5,750 nt of DNA from Pseudomonadota bacterium. Its GTDB lineage: Bacteria > Pseudomonadota > Alphaproteobacteria > Rhizobiales > Methylopilaceae. How positions within the stretch are numbered: position 1 is the first letter of the stretch; the number at the start of each line of letters is the position of its first letter. Position numbers and translations under genes: made by a program. The stretch spans positions 1 to 5,750 of the forward strand of contig JAEWEX010000316.1 of the NCBI GenBank assembly GCA_023389135.1, written 5' to 3'. Positions 1 through 5,750 of the stretch are shown here, in pieces. The notes under the pieces are model-generated. The model saw only the letters and a list, made by a program, of their open reading frames with translations. It made no database searches and was not told the DNA's origin.

Positions 1-526
1 GCGCCACCCCCGCCGCCACCAGCGGCCGGGCGGCCAGCCAGCCCGGCGGCGGCGCGCTGGCGGCGTGGCTCTCCTCGGCCGGCAGCGTGCGCTCCGTGCG
101 AAAGGCGTAGAACAGATAGGCCGCAAGCGCCGCCACCATGGCCGCGCCCATCCAGCGCTCCAGCGCGCCGGTCAGCGAGAAGCCGATCAGCACCACGGTC
201 GCGGCCGTGACCATGAAGCCGTCGCGCCGGAGCACGGCCCGCTCCGTGCGGATCGGCATGATCAGCGCGGCCAGCGCGCCGATCAGCAGCAGGTTGCAGA
301 TGTTGGAGCCGACGATGTTGCCGAGCGCGATGCCCGGCGAGCCGGCCAGCGCCGCCTGCACGGACGTGGCCAGCTCGGGCGTCGACGTCCCCATGCCGAC
401 GATGGTCAGCCCGATGAACAGCGGCGACACGCCGGCCCGCTCCGCCAGCGCCACCGCGCCGCGCACCAGCAGTTCGCCGCCGGCGACCAGCAGCACCAGG
501 CCGATCAGGATCTCGAGATAGGGCAT
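1..526 (-). CDS. Calcium/sodium antiporter (CaCA family), N-terminal part, cut by left edge
   Basis: Reading the minus strand from an ATG at 526 gives 175 codons with no stop before the edge, so the C-terminal half is missing. The protein begins MPYLEILIGLVLLVAGGELL, a first membrane helix without a cleavable signal. Residues 44-55 read GMGTSTPELATS and residues 69-80 read GNIVGSNICNLL. These are the two halves of the alpha-1 repeat of the Ca2+:cation antiporter family (YrbG-like), with Glu51 and Asn70/Asn75 as expected ion-binding residues. A basic loop (about 93-102), two further hydrophobic segments and a polar loop (about 146-163) follow; the alpha-2 repeat would lie beyond the edge. Family members exchange Ca2+ for Na+ across the inner membrane. 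GAGGA at 539-543 is the only ribosome-binding-like sequence, 12 nt from the ATG. The strong hairpins between it and phaB suggest separate transcription. Family assignment is confident; the transported ion is inferred. Confidence 0.9.
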   Translation of the reverse strand, partial: MPYLEILIGLVLLVAGGELLVRGAVALAERAGVSPLFIGLTIVGMGTSTPELATSVQAALAGSPGIALGNIVGSNICNLLLIGALAALIMPIRTERAVLRRDGFMVTAATVVLIGFSLTGALERWMGAAMVAALAAYLFYAFRTERTLPAEESHAASAPPPGWLAARPLVAAGVA

Positions 527-559
527 GGAGGCAGGCGGTCCTCGGGGTCGGCGGCCGCG

Positions 560-594
560 GGCCGGGGCGCCCGCCTCGCGCTGGCGCCCCGGCC
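560..594. repeat. Perfect 12-bp inverted repeat upstream of the antiporter gene
   Basis: GGCCGGGGCGCC at 560-571 is exactly complementary to GGCGCCCCGGCC at 583-594, with an 11-nt loop. The minus-strand transcript would form a very stable stem ending 33 nt before the antiporter ATG. No U-run follows, so it is not a textbook terminator. It may be a second stop for readthrough from phaB or a structured leader for the antiporter. In DNA this GC-rich some long repeats arise by chance, but 12 perfect pairs is notable. Confidence 0.55.
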
Positions 595-623
595 GTTCCG
601 GCGGAGGATGGACGGGAAGGCGG

Positions 624-652
624 GGGGGGCCTGAGGCAGGCTCAGGCCCCCC
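624..652 (-). terminator. Probable transcription terminator hairpin after phaB
   Basis: GGGGGGCCTGAG at 624-635 pairs perfectly with CTCAGGCCCCCC at 641-652 around a 5-nt loop (GCAGG). The hairpin begins 18 nt past the phaB stop in the direction of transcription, where a terminator is expected. The flank downstream is C-rich (CCGCC) rather than U-rich, so termination would rely on hairpin strength or a factor, as often seen in GC-rich bacteria; it could instead protect the mRNA 3' end. Confidence 0.65.
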
Positions 653-670
653 GGGCTCGGGACGACGGGG

Positions 671-1393
671 TCAGGCCATGTACTGGCCGCCATTGACGGT
701 CAGCGTCGAGCCCGTGACGAAGCCGGCATTGTCGCTGGCGAGATAGACCACGGCGGCCGCGATCTCCTCGGCCTTGCCGAGCCGGCCGACCGGGATGCCG
801 CCCACGATCTTCTTCAGCACCTCCTCGGGCACCGCCGCCACCATCTCGGTGTCGATGTAGCCCGGGCAGATGCAGTTCACGGTCACGCCCTTGAAGGCGT
901 TCTCCTGGGCCAGCGCCTTGGTGAAGCCGATGACGCCGGCCTTGGCGGCGGAGTAGTTGGACTGCCCCATCTGGCCCTTCTGGCCGTTGATGGAGGAGAT
1001 GTTGACGATGCGCCCGAACGAGCGCGCGCGCATGCCCTCGATCACCGGCCGCGTCATGGTGAACATGCTGTCCAGATTGGTGCGGATGACGGCCGACCAC
1101 TGCTCGTAGCTCATCTTGTGCAGCATGCCGTCGCGGGTGATGCCGGCATTGTTGACCAGCACGTCCACCGGCCCGACGCCGGCCTCCACCGCGGCGACGC
1201 CGGCCGCACAGGCGTCCGGATCGGCCACGTCCCACTTGAACACGTCGATGCCGGTCTCCGCCTTGAAGGCGTTCGCCTTCTCGTCGTTGCCGGCATAGGT
1301 CGCCGCGACCTTGTAGCCGGCATCCTTCAGGGCCGTGGAGATCGCCGCGCCGATGCCGCGCGTGCCTCCGGTGACGAGCGCCACCCTTGCCAT
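671..1393 (-). CDS. phaB: Acetoacetyl-CoA reductase PhaB
   Basis: A complete 240-residue short-chain dehydrogenase/reductase, the usual PhaB length. It reduces acetoacetyl-CoA to (R)-3-hydroxybutyryl-CoA, normally with NADPH, in the second step of poly-3-hydroxybutyrate synthesis, and acts in the cytoplasm. The Rossmann nucleotide motif TGGTRGIG is at residues 8-15 and NNAG at 81-84. The catalytic set is Asn106, Ser134, Tyr147 and Lys151 (YSAAK). The block NISSINGQKGQMGQSNYSAA is typical of PhaB rather than of the related FabG. The C-terminus GGQYMA also fits. The ATG is preceded by AGAGGGGA with 7-nt spacing. It lies 88 nt downstream of phaA in the same direction, the classical phaAB order, so co-transcription is likely. 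A strong hairpin separates the two genes and another follows the stop. FabG is the only realistic alternative; the phaA neighbour argues for PhaB. Confidence 0.95.
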   Translation of the reverse strand: MARVALVTGGTRGIGAAISTALKDAGYKVAATYAGNDEKANAFKAETGIDVFKWDVADPDACAAGVAAVEAGVGPVDVLVNNAGITRDGMLHKMSYEQWSAVIRTNLDSMFTMTRPVIEGMRARSFGRIVNISSINGQKGQMGQSNYSAAKAGVIGFTKALAQENAFKGVTVNCICPGYIDTEMVAAVPEEVLKKIVGGIPVGRLGKAEEIAAAVVYLASDNAGFVTGSTLTVNGGQYMA

Positions 1394-1400
1394 GTGTGCT

Positions 1401-1408
1401 TCCCCTCT
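1401..1408 (-). promoter_or_regulatory. Ribosome binding site of phaB
   Basis: The minus strand reads AGAGGGGA, ending 7 nt before the phaB ATG at 1393. It fixes the start and shows that phaB has its own translation initiation rather than depending on overlap with phaA. Confidence 0.75.
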
Positions 1409-1424
1409 GTTGTGCGATGGAACG

Positions 1425-1457
1425 CGGCCGGGCGCTGGTTTTTGTGGCGCCCGGCCG
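1425..1457 (-). repeat. Perfect 11-bp intercistronic hairpin between phaA and phaB
   Basis: CGGCCGGGCGC at 1425-1435 is the exact reverse complement of GCGCCCGGCCG at 1447-1457, with an 11-nt loop that is A-rich in the minus-strand RNA. It starts 24 nt after the phaA stop and ends 16 nt before the phaB ribosome binding site. There is no U-run after it, so full termination is unlikely. Partial termination, an mRNA-stability block that sets the PhaA:PhaB ratio, or a protein-binding palindrome are all possible. Confidence 0.6.
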
Positions 1458-1481
1458 GATTTCGGTTGGACGTCTGCGGCT

Positions 1482-2666
<1,185 letters not shown>

Positions 2667-2675
2667 GTTCTCGTT

Positions 2676-2681
2676 CTCCTT
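2676..2681 (-). promoter_or_regulatory. Ribosome binding site of phaA
   Basis: AAGGAG on the minus strand, 9 nt before the ATG at 2666, within the context CCAAGGAGAACGAG. It is a near-consensus Shine-Dalgarno sequence and supports this start codon. Confidence 0.8.
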
Positions 2682-2720
2682 GGGATTTCATGGCGGCCGG
2701 AAAGCCGCGGGATCGCGGGC

Positions 2721-2750
2721 ATCTTCGGCAGGCCGCGGAAACGGTGTCAA
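2721..2750 (-). promoter_or_regulatory. Candidate sigma-70-type promoter of phaA
   Basis: A perfect TTGACA lies at 2750-2745, followed by an 18-nt spacer and GAAGAT at 2726-2721, a three-of-six match to the -10 consensus. This would start transcription about 45-50 nt before the phaA ATG, leaving room for its ribosome binding site. It is in the 110-nt gap after the AbrB-family gene, consistent with phaA heading its own unit. The -10 is weak, so this is a prediction. Confidence 0.4.
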
Positions 2751-2776
2751 GCCGGCCGGGAGGACCGCGGCGAAGG

Positions 2777-3916
2777 TTAACCCTTCCCGCCCCGGTCGGA
2801 CTTGCAGCCGGTGGCGGGCGCGGCGGCGGTCGGCTCCGCCGGGGCCGCCGTACCGCCCGGGCTCACGCCCGTGACGCGATGGACGCCGGCGAATATGAGC
2901 GGCGCGAATGGCAGGATGATGAAGATGCGGGTGACGTGGAACGCCGTGACCAGCGCCACGTCGATCTGCAGGATCTTGGCCGTCAGCGCCATCTCGGTGG
3001 TGCTGCCGGGCGCCGTGGCCAGCACCGCCGCCTGCCAGGGCATGTCGGCGCTCCACACCAGCGCCGCCGCCATGCCGAAGCACAGCACCAGCAGCGAGAC
3101 GGTGGAGATCACGGCCGCGCCCGCGAAGTCGCGCGAGCTCGCCAGGATGCGGCGGTCGAACATGCCGCCGAGCCAGACGCCCAGCAGCACCTGCCCGGCC
3201 GCCAGCACTGGGAACGGCAGCGGCGCCATGGGCACCTCCAGCGTGGAGGCCAGCGCCACGAAGGCGAGCCCGCCGAGGAAATAGGGGCTGTTGAGCCGCA
3301 GCCGCTTGAACACCTGCCCGCCGCAGATCGCGATGGCCAGCATGGTGGCGCTGCCGACGGCGCCCTCCACGGTCGGGATCATCGGCCCCACCGGCCCGCC
3401 GCCTCCCGGGGTCAGCCACACCACCACCGGCGGGATGGTGAGCACGAGGAAGGCGACGCGCATGATCTGGGCGAACGCCACCGGGGCGGGCGGCACGCCG
3501 TAGCGCTCGGCGAGCTGGGCGGTCTCCACCGGGCCGCACGGGATCGAGCACAGGCAGGCAGAGATCACGTCGATGCGCACCAGCCGCATCAGCAGCGCCG
3601 CCACCAGGAAGCCCGCCAGAATGGTGGACAGCGCCACCGCGATCATGGCGCCGAACTGGGCGGCCATGGCCTCCAGCGCCTGGCCGGTGAAGTACAGGCC
3701 GACCGAGCCCGAGACGATGGTCTGGCCGATGGAGCGGGTCATCACCGGCGGCCGCTCCATGCGGCCCGCGATGGCGGCGCCGGCCGAAACCAGCATGGGC
3801 CCGATCATCCAGGGCAGCGGCACGCCGAGGCGGTCGAGCAGATAGCCGGCGACGAGCGCGCCGGTATAGACCAGCGCGAGGCGCGCGGTCCTGCGGCGTC
3901 CTCCCGGAATGCTCAT
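2777..3916 (-). CDS. AbrB-family integral membrane protein (putative transporter)
   Basis: A complete 379-residue, highly hydrophobic protein with about ten membrane segments, matching the AbrB/'AmoA-like' transporter family (not the AbrB transition-state DNA-binding regulator). It shows the internal duplication of the family. GVPLPWMIGPML at residues 31-42 opens the first half, and SIPCGPVETAQLAERYG (124-140) leads into a helix with AFAQIMR. The second half has PGSTTEMALTA (303-313) followed by AFHVTRIF. The tail after about residue 352 is Ala/Pro-rich and probably disordered. The substrate is unknown; older 'ammonia monooxygenase' labels for this family are not supported by the sequence. 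The ATG at 3916 has no Shine-Dalgarno. A four-codon ORF (MKPR) ends in TAA overlapping it as TAATG. A promoter-like element sits so close that the message may be nearly leaderless. It stands between hisE and phaA with gaps of 97 and 110 nt. Confidence 0.85.
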   Translation of the reverse strand: MSIPGGRRRTARLALVYTGALVAGYLLDRLGVPLPWMIGPMLVSAGAAIAGRMERPPVMTRSIGQTIVSGSVGLYFTGQALEAMAAQFGAMIAVALSTILAGFLVAALLMRLVRIDVISACLCSIPCGPVETAQLAERYGVPPAPVAFAQIMRVAFLVLTIPPVVVWLTPGGGGPVGPMIPTVEGAVGSATMLAIAICGGQVFKRLRLNSPYFLGGLAFVALASTLEVPMAPLPFPVLAAGQVLLGVWLGGMFDRRILASSRDFAGAAVISTVSLLVLCFGMAAALVWSADMPWQAAVLATAPGSTTEMALTAKILQIDVALVTAFHVTRIFIILPFAPLIFAGVHRVTGVSPGGTAAPAEPTAAAPATGCKSDRGGKG

Positions 3917-3925
3917 TATCTTGGC

Positions 3926-3954
3926 TTCATCGGCCGGGTGAAGGCCGGTGTCAA
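3926..3954 (-). promoter_or_regulatory. Candidate promoter of the AbrB-family gene
   Basis: Perfect TTGACA at 3954-3949, 17-nt spacer, then GATGAA at 3931-3926 (three-of-six match). The expected start site falls within a few bases of the ATG at 3916. The first nine bases, TTGACACCG, are identical to the candidate phaA promoter. The spacer contains a short palindrome, CGGCC/GGCCG (3931-3935 and 3943-3947), that could be an operator. Confidence 0.4.
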
Positions 3955-4013
3955 ATGCGTTCTCGGCAGGGGAGCCATGCCCGGGCCCGGCCGCCGGTCC
4001 GGGAGCTGCGGCG

Positions 4014-4379
4014 TCAGGGGCGGCGACCGCCCGCCAGCGCCCGGGCGGGGCCCGCGCGCGCCGCGTCCTGCTTGGGCAGCTTCTCGCAGATGCCGAGCAG
4101 GCGCTCGCGGCGCTCCATCTCCGCCCAGATCTCCTCCGGCCGGATGCCGGCCGCGGCCCACAGCACGGTGAGGTTGTAGACCAGGTCGACGCTTTCCAGC
4201 ACCACCGCCTCGCGGTTGCCGGCGATGGCCTCCAGCGACACCTCCACCGCCTCCTCGGCGACCTTCTTGGCCATCTTGGGCAGGCCGTCGCGCATCAGCC
4301 GCGCGGTGCGCGAGCCCGCCGGGTCGGCCTCGCGCGCCTCCAGCACCTGATCGTAGAGCCGCCGGATCGAATCGGTCAT
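4014..4379 (-). CDS. hisE: HisE-type phosphoribosyl-ATP diphosphatase, stand-alone
   Basis: A 121-residue protein from the ATG at 4379. The family (all-alpha MazG-like fold) hydrolyses phosphoribosyl-ATP to phosphoribosyl-AMP and pyrophosphate in histidine synthesis. The metal-binding motif is AEEAVEV with Glu42, Glu43 and Glu46, followed by Glu62 and Asp65 in ESVDLVYNLTVLWA. GIRPEEIWAEMERR (78-91) and LGICEKLPK (95-103) are family blocks. The last 18 residues (from Gln104) are an Ala/Gly/Arg-rich tail. An in-frame TTG at 4412 could extend it by 11 residues, but homology begins at MTDSIRRLYDQV, so I chose the ATG; neither start has a clear Shine-Dalgarno. No other histidine gene is nearby: it follows putA by 90 nt. 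It may be a second hisE copy, as some Bradyrhizobiaceae carry, or a nucleotide-pyrophosphate house-cleaning enzyme. An imperfect hairpin (3984-4000) follows the stop but is too weak to call a terminator. Confidence 0.85.
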   Translation of the reverse strand: MTDSIRRLYDQVLEAREADPAGSRTARLMRDGLPKMAKKVAEEAVEVSLEAIAGNREAVVLESVDLVYNLTVLWAAAGIRPEEIWAEMERRERLLGICEKLPKQDAARAGPARALAGGRRP

Positions 4380-4401
4380 GTATGGAGAATAGGAGCAATT
4401 C

Positions 4402-4448
4402 ACCGGCCACAAAGTGAAAAGGCCGGTTCCCGTTGAATTCTCCGGGCC
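4402..4448 (-). promoter_or_regulatory. Overlapping hairpins between putA and hisE (terminator/attenuator-like)
   Basis: In the minus-strand RNA, GGCCCGG (4448-4442) can pair with CCGGCC (4426-4421), six pairs with one bulge, followed at once by UUUU (4420-4417): a candidate intrinsic terminator of putA. The same middle segment, ACCGGCC (4427-4421), can instead pair perfectly over 7 bp with GGCCGGU (4408-4402) across a 12-nt U-rich loop. The structures exclude each other. This is also the least GC-rich stretch in the window, and the hisE ATG follows 22 nt after the last arm. The terminator role is plausible; switching is inference. Confidence 0.4.
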
Positions 4449-4469
4449 TCCACCCTGTTCGCGCGCGGG

Positions 4470-5750
4470 TCAGGCGTCGGCGATGGCCACCAGGCTGGCA
4501 TTGCCCCCGGCCGCGGCGGTGTTGACGGCCACCACCTGCTCCAGCGCGAAGCGCGGCAGGTAGCCCGGGCCGCCGGCCTTGGGCCCGGTCCCCGACAGGC
4601 CCGAGCCGCCGAAGGGCTGGGTGCCGACCACGGCGCCGATCATGTTGCGGTTGACGTAGACATTGCCGACGCCGAGCCGGGCCACGACCTTCTCGGCCAC
4701 CGCGCCGATCCTGCTCTGGACGCCCAGCGTCAGGCCGTAGCCGGTGGCCGCGATGGCGTCCAGCACCCCATCGAATGCGGCCGCCTTCCAGCGCACCACG
4801 TGCAGCACCGGGCCGAACACCTCGCCGGGCAGGCTTTCGGCGCGGTCGAGCTCGACGATGTGGGGCGCGAGGTAATGGCCCCGCGCGGGCGCCTCGCCGA
4901 TGGCGGTGACCTTCTGCGTCGCGCGCATCCGCTCCAGATGCGCCCGGAGCCCGGCCAGCGTGTCGGCGTCGATCACCGGACCCACATGGGTGCTCGTGTC
5001 GCGCGGGTCGCCCACCACCAGCTCCCGCGCCGCCCCCGCGATCATCTCCAGCATGCGGTCGGCGACGTCCTCCTGCAGGAACAGCAGCCTCAGCGCCGAG
5101 CAGCGCTGGCCGGCGGAGCGGAACGCCGAAATCACCACGTCGTCGGCCACCTGCTCGGGCAGCGCCGTGGCGTCCACCAGCATGGCGTTGACGCCGCCGG
5201 TCTCCGCGATCAGCGGCACGATGGCCGCGTCCTTCGCCGCCAGCGCCCGATTGATCGCCCATGCGGTGGCGGTGGAGCCGGTGAAGGCCACCCCGGCCAC
5301 GGCCGCGTCCGCGACCAGCGCCGCGCCGACGCGGCCATCGCCGGGCGCCAGATGCAGCGCCGACGCCGGCACCCCCGCCCGGTACATGAGCCGTACCGCC
5401 TCCGCCGCGATCAGCGGCGTCTGCTCCGCCGGCTTGGCCACGACCGAATTGCCGGCGGCCAGCGCCGCGGCGATCTGGCCGGTGAAGATCGCCAGCGGAA
5501 AGTTCCACGGGCTGATGCAGACGAACACGCCGCGGCCACGATGGTGCAGCGCGTTCTCCTCGCCGGTGGGGCCGGGCAGGATCTGCGGCGCGGCCAGCAG
5601 CCGGCGCGCCTCGGCGGCGTAGTAGCGCAGGAAGTCCACCGCCTCGCGCACCTCGGCGATGGCGTCGTCCAGCGTCTTGCCGGCCTCCAGCTGCAACAGC
5701 GCGAGGAAGCGCGCATGCCGGAGTTCATGGCGCTGTGCGTGAAGGAAGCC
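4470..5750 (-). CDS. putA: PutA, C-terminal L-glutamate semialdehyde (P5C) dehydrogenase part, cut by right edge
   Basis: An open frame of 426 codons entering from the right edge. It is the aldehyde dehydrogenase domain of proline utilisation A, which oxidises the semialdehyde from proline to glutamate with NAD+. EAGKTLDDAIAEVREAVDFL is the PutA-type entry to this domain. RGVFVCISPWNFPLAIFTGQ (codons 71-90 from the edge) holds the conserved Asn83. KPAEQT gives cofactor Lys106, AETGG gives Glu183, and SAGQRCSALR has the catalytic Cys217 (codon at 5102-5100). EVFGP and the C-terminal PFGGSGLSGTGPKAGG are family hallmarks, and TAAAGGNASL near the end is typical of PutA, so the 3' end is intact. 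The proline dehydrogenase half would lie beyond the edge. The first ~12 codons (5750-5715) look unlike PutA and have several A/T-ending codons, unlike the rest. hisE follows after 90 nt. Stand-alone RocA is the alternative but lacks this C-terminal style. Confidence 0.92.
   Translation of the reverse strand, partial: GFLHAQRHELRHARFLALLQLEAGKTLDDAIAEVREAVDFLRYYAAEARRLLAAPQILPGPTGEENALHHRGRGVFVCISPWNFPLAIFTGQIAAALAAGNSVVAKPAEQTPLIAAEAVRLMYRAGVPASALHLAPGDGRVGAALVADAAVAGVAFTGSTATAWAINRALAAKDAAIVPLIAETGGVNAMLVDATALPEQVADDVVISAFRSAGQRCSALRLLFLQEDVADRMLEMIAGAARELVVGDPRDTSTHVGPVIDADTLAGLRAHLERMRATQKVTAIGEAPARGHYLAPHIVELDRAESLPGEVFGPVLHVVRWKAAAFDGVLDAIAATGYGLTLGVQSRIGAVAEKVVARLGVGNVYVNRNMIGAVVGTQPFGGSGLSGTGPKAGGPGYLPRFALEQVVAVNTAAAGGNASLVAIADA
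5703..5750 (+). other. putA: Inverted PutA-like coding fragment at the right edge
   Basis: Read on the plus strand in frame from 5703, this stretch gives EEARMPEFMALCVKEA, which looks like the PutA segment just before the GKTL block. Thirteen of the 14 codons from 5709 end in G or C, the normal pattern here, whereas the minus-strand reading of the same bases does not keep it. The minus strand just inside encodes ELRHARFLALLQLEA, which lines up with it residue for residue over 15 positions (shared E, R, F, AL, EA). The fragment is therefore probably a second, inverted and non-identical copy of the same protein region. It is too short for certainty. Confidence 0.45.

Noticed and set aside
65..634. 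Plus-strand frames of 189 and 127 codons at the left end
   Set aside because: They are antisense to the antiporter, which is clear on the minus strand from its GMGTSTPELATS and GNIVGSN motifs.
2705..2770. Three CCGCGG palindromes (2705, 2733, 2765) upstream of phaA, suspected operator array
   Set aside because: Six-base GC palindromes are frequent at this base composition, and spacing (28 and 32 nt) and flanks are not conserved among the three.
3984..4000. Hairpin after hisE as a terminator
   Set aside because: Only 2 + 4 pairs around a mismatch with a 3-nt loop and no U-run; too weak to call.
4377..4412. Upstream TTG start for hisE at 4412
   Set aside because: The extra 11 residues fall in the third hairpin arm and match nothing in the family; MTDSIRRLYDQV is the usual N-terminus.
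3916..5508. Minus-strand open frame of 530 codons through putA and hisE in another phase
   Set aside because: It is a +1 shadow of putA and hisE. The true frames carry family motifs and this one is Gly/Arg/Ala low complexity. Its last four codons only matter as the possible MKPR upstream ORF.

Overview
The window is very GC-rich, with third codon positions almost always G or C. Every gene I can support lies on the minus strand, so transcription runs from high to low coordinates. Gene content and sequence style fit an alphaproteobacterium, probably of the Hyphomicrobiales (Xanthobacteraceae/Bradyrhizobium-like); that placement is inference. I see no tRNA, rRNA, CRISPR array, insertion sequence or prophage gene.

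In the order of transcription the layout is: the 3' part of putA (aldehyde dehydrogenase half of the bifunctional proline catabolic enzyme, cut by the right edge); a small stand-alone HisE-type phosphoribosyl-ATP diphosphatase; an AbrB-family integral membrane protein; phaA (acetyl-CoA acetyltransferase); phaB (acetoacetyl-CoA reductase); and the N-terminal half of a calcium/sodium antiporter cut by the left edge. Gaps between genes are about 88 to 145 bases, and most hold a hairpin or a promoter-like sequence, so the row is probably several short transcription units rather than one operon.

The metabolic core is phaA-phaB, which turns two acetyl-CoA into (R)-3-hydroxybutyryl-CoA, the monomer for poly-3-hydroxybutyrate storage. 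The polymer synthase phaC is not in the window. PhaA has its own promoter-like TTGACA element and a good ribosome binding site. A perfect 11-bp hairpin lies between phaA and phaB, and a perfect 12-bp hairpin follows phaB. PutA oxidises proline to glutamate; no direct link to its small HisE-like neighbour is visible.

No clearly new biological system is present. The most unusual signal is at the right edge. The last ~45 bases read on the plus strand as a second, different copy of the same short PutA segment that the minus strand encodes just inside it, with the expected codon pattern on each strand. This looks like an inverted junction within putA: an assembly or amplification chimera, or a real rearrangement. 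Secondary points are an attenuator-like pair of mutually exclusive hairpins between putA and hisE, and a possibly leaderless start for the AbrB-family gene.
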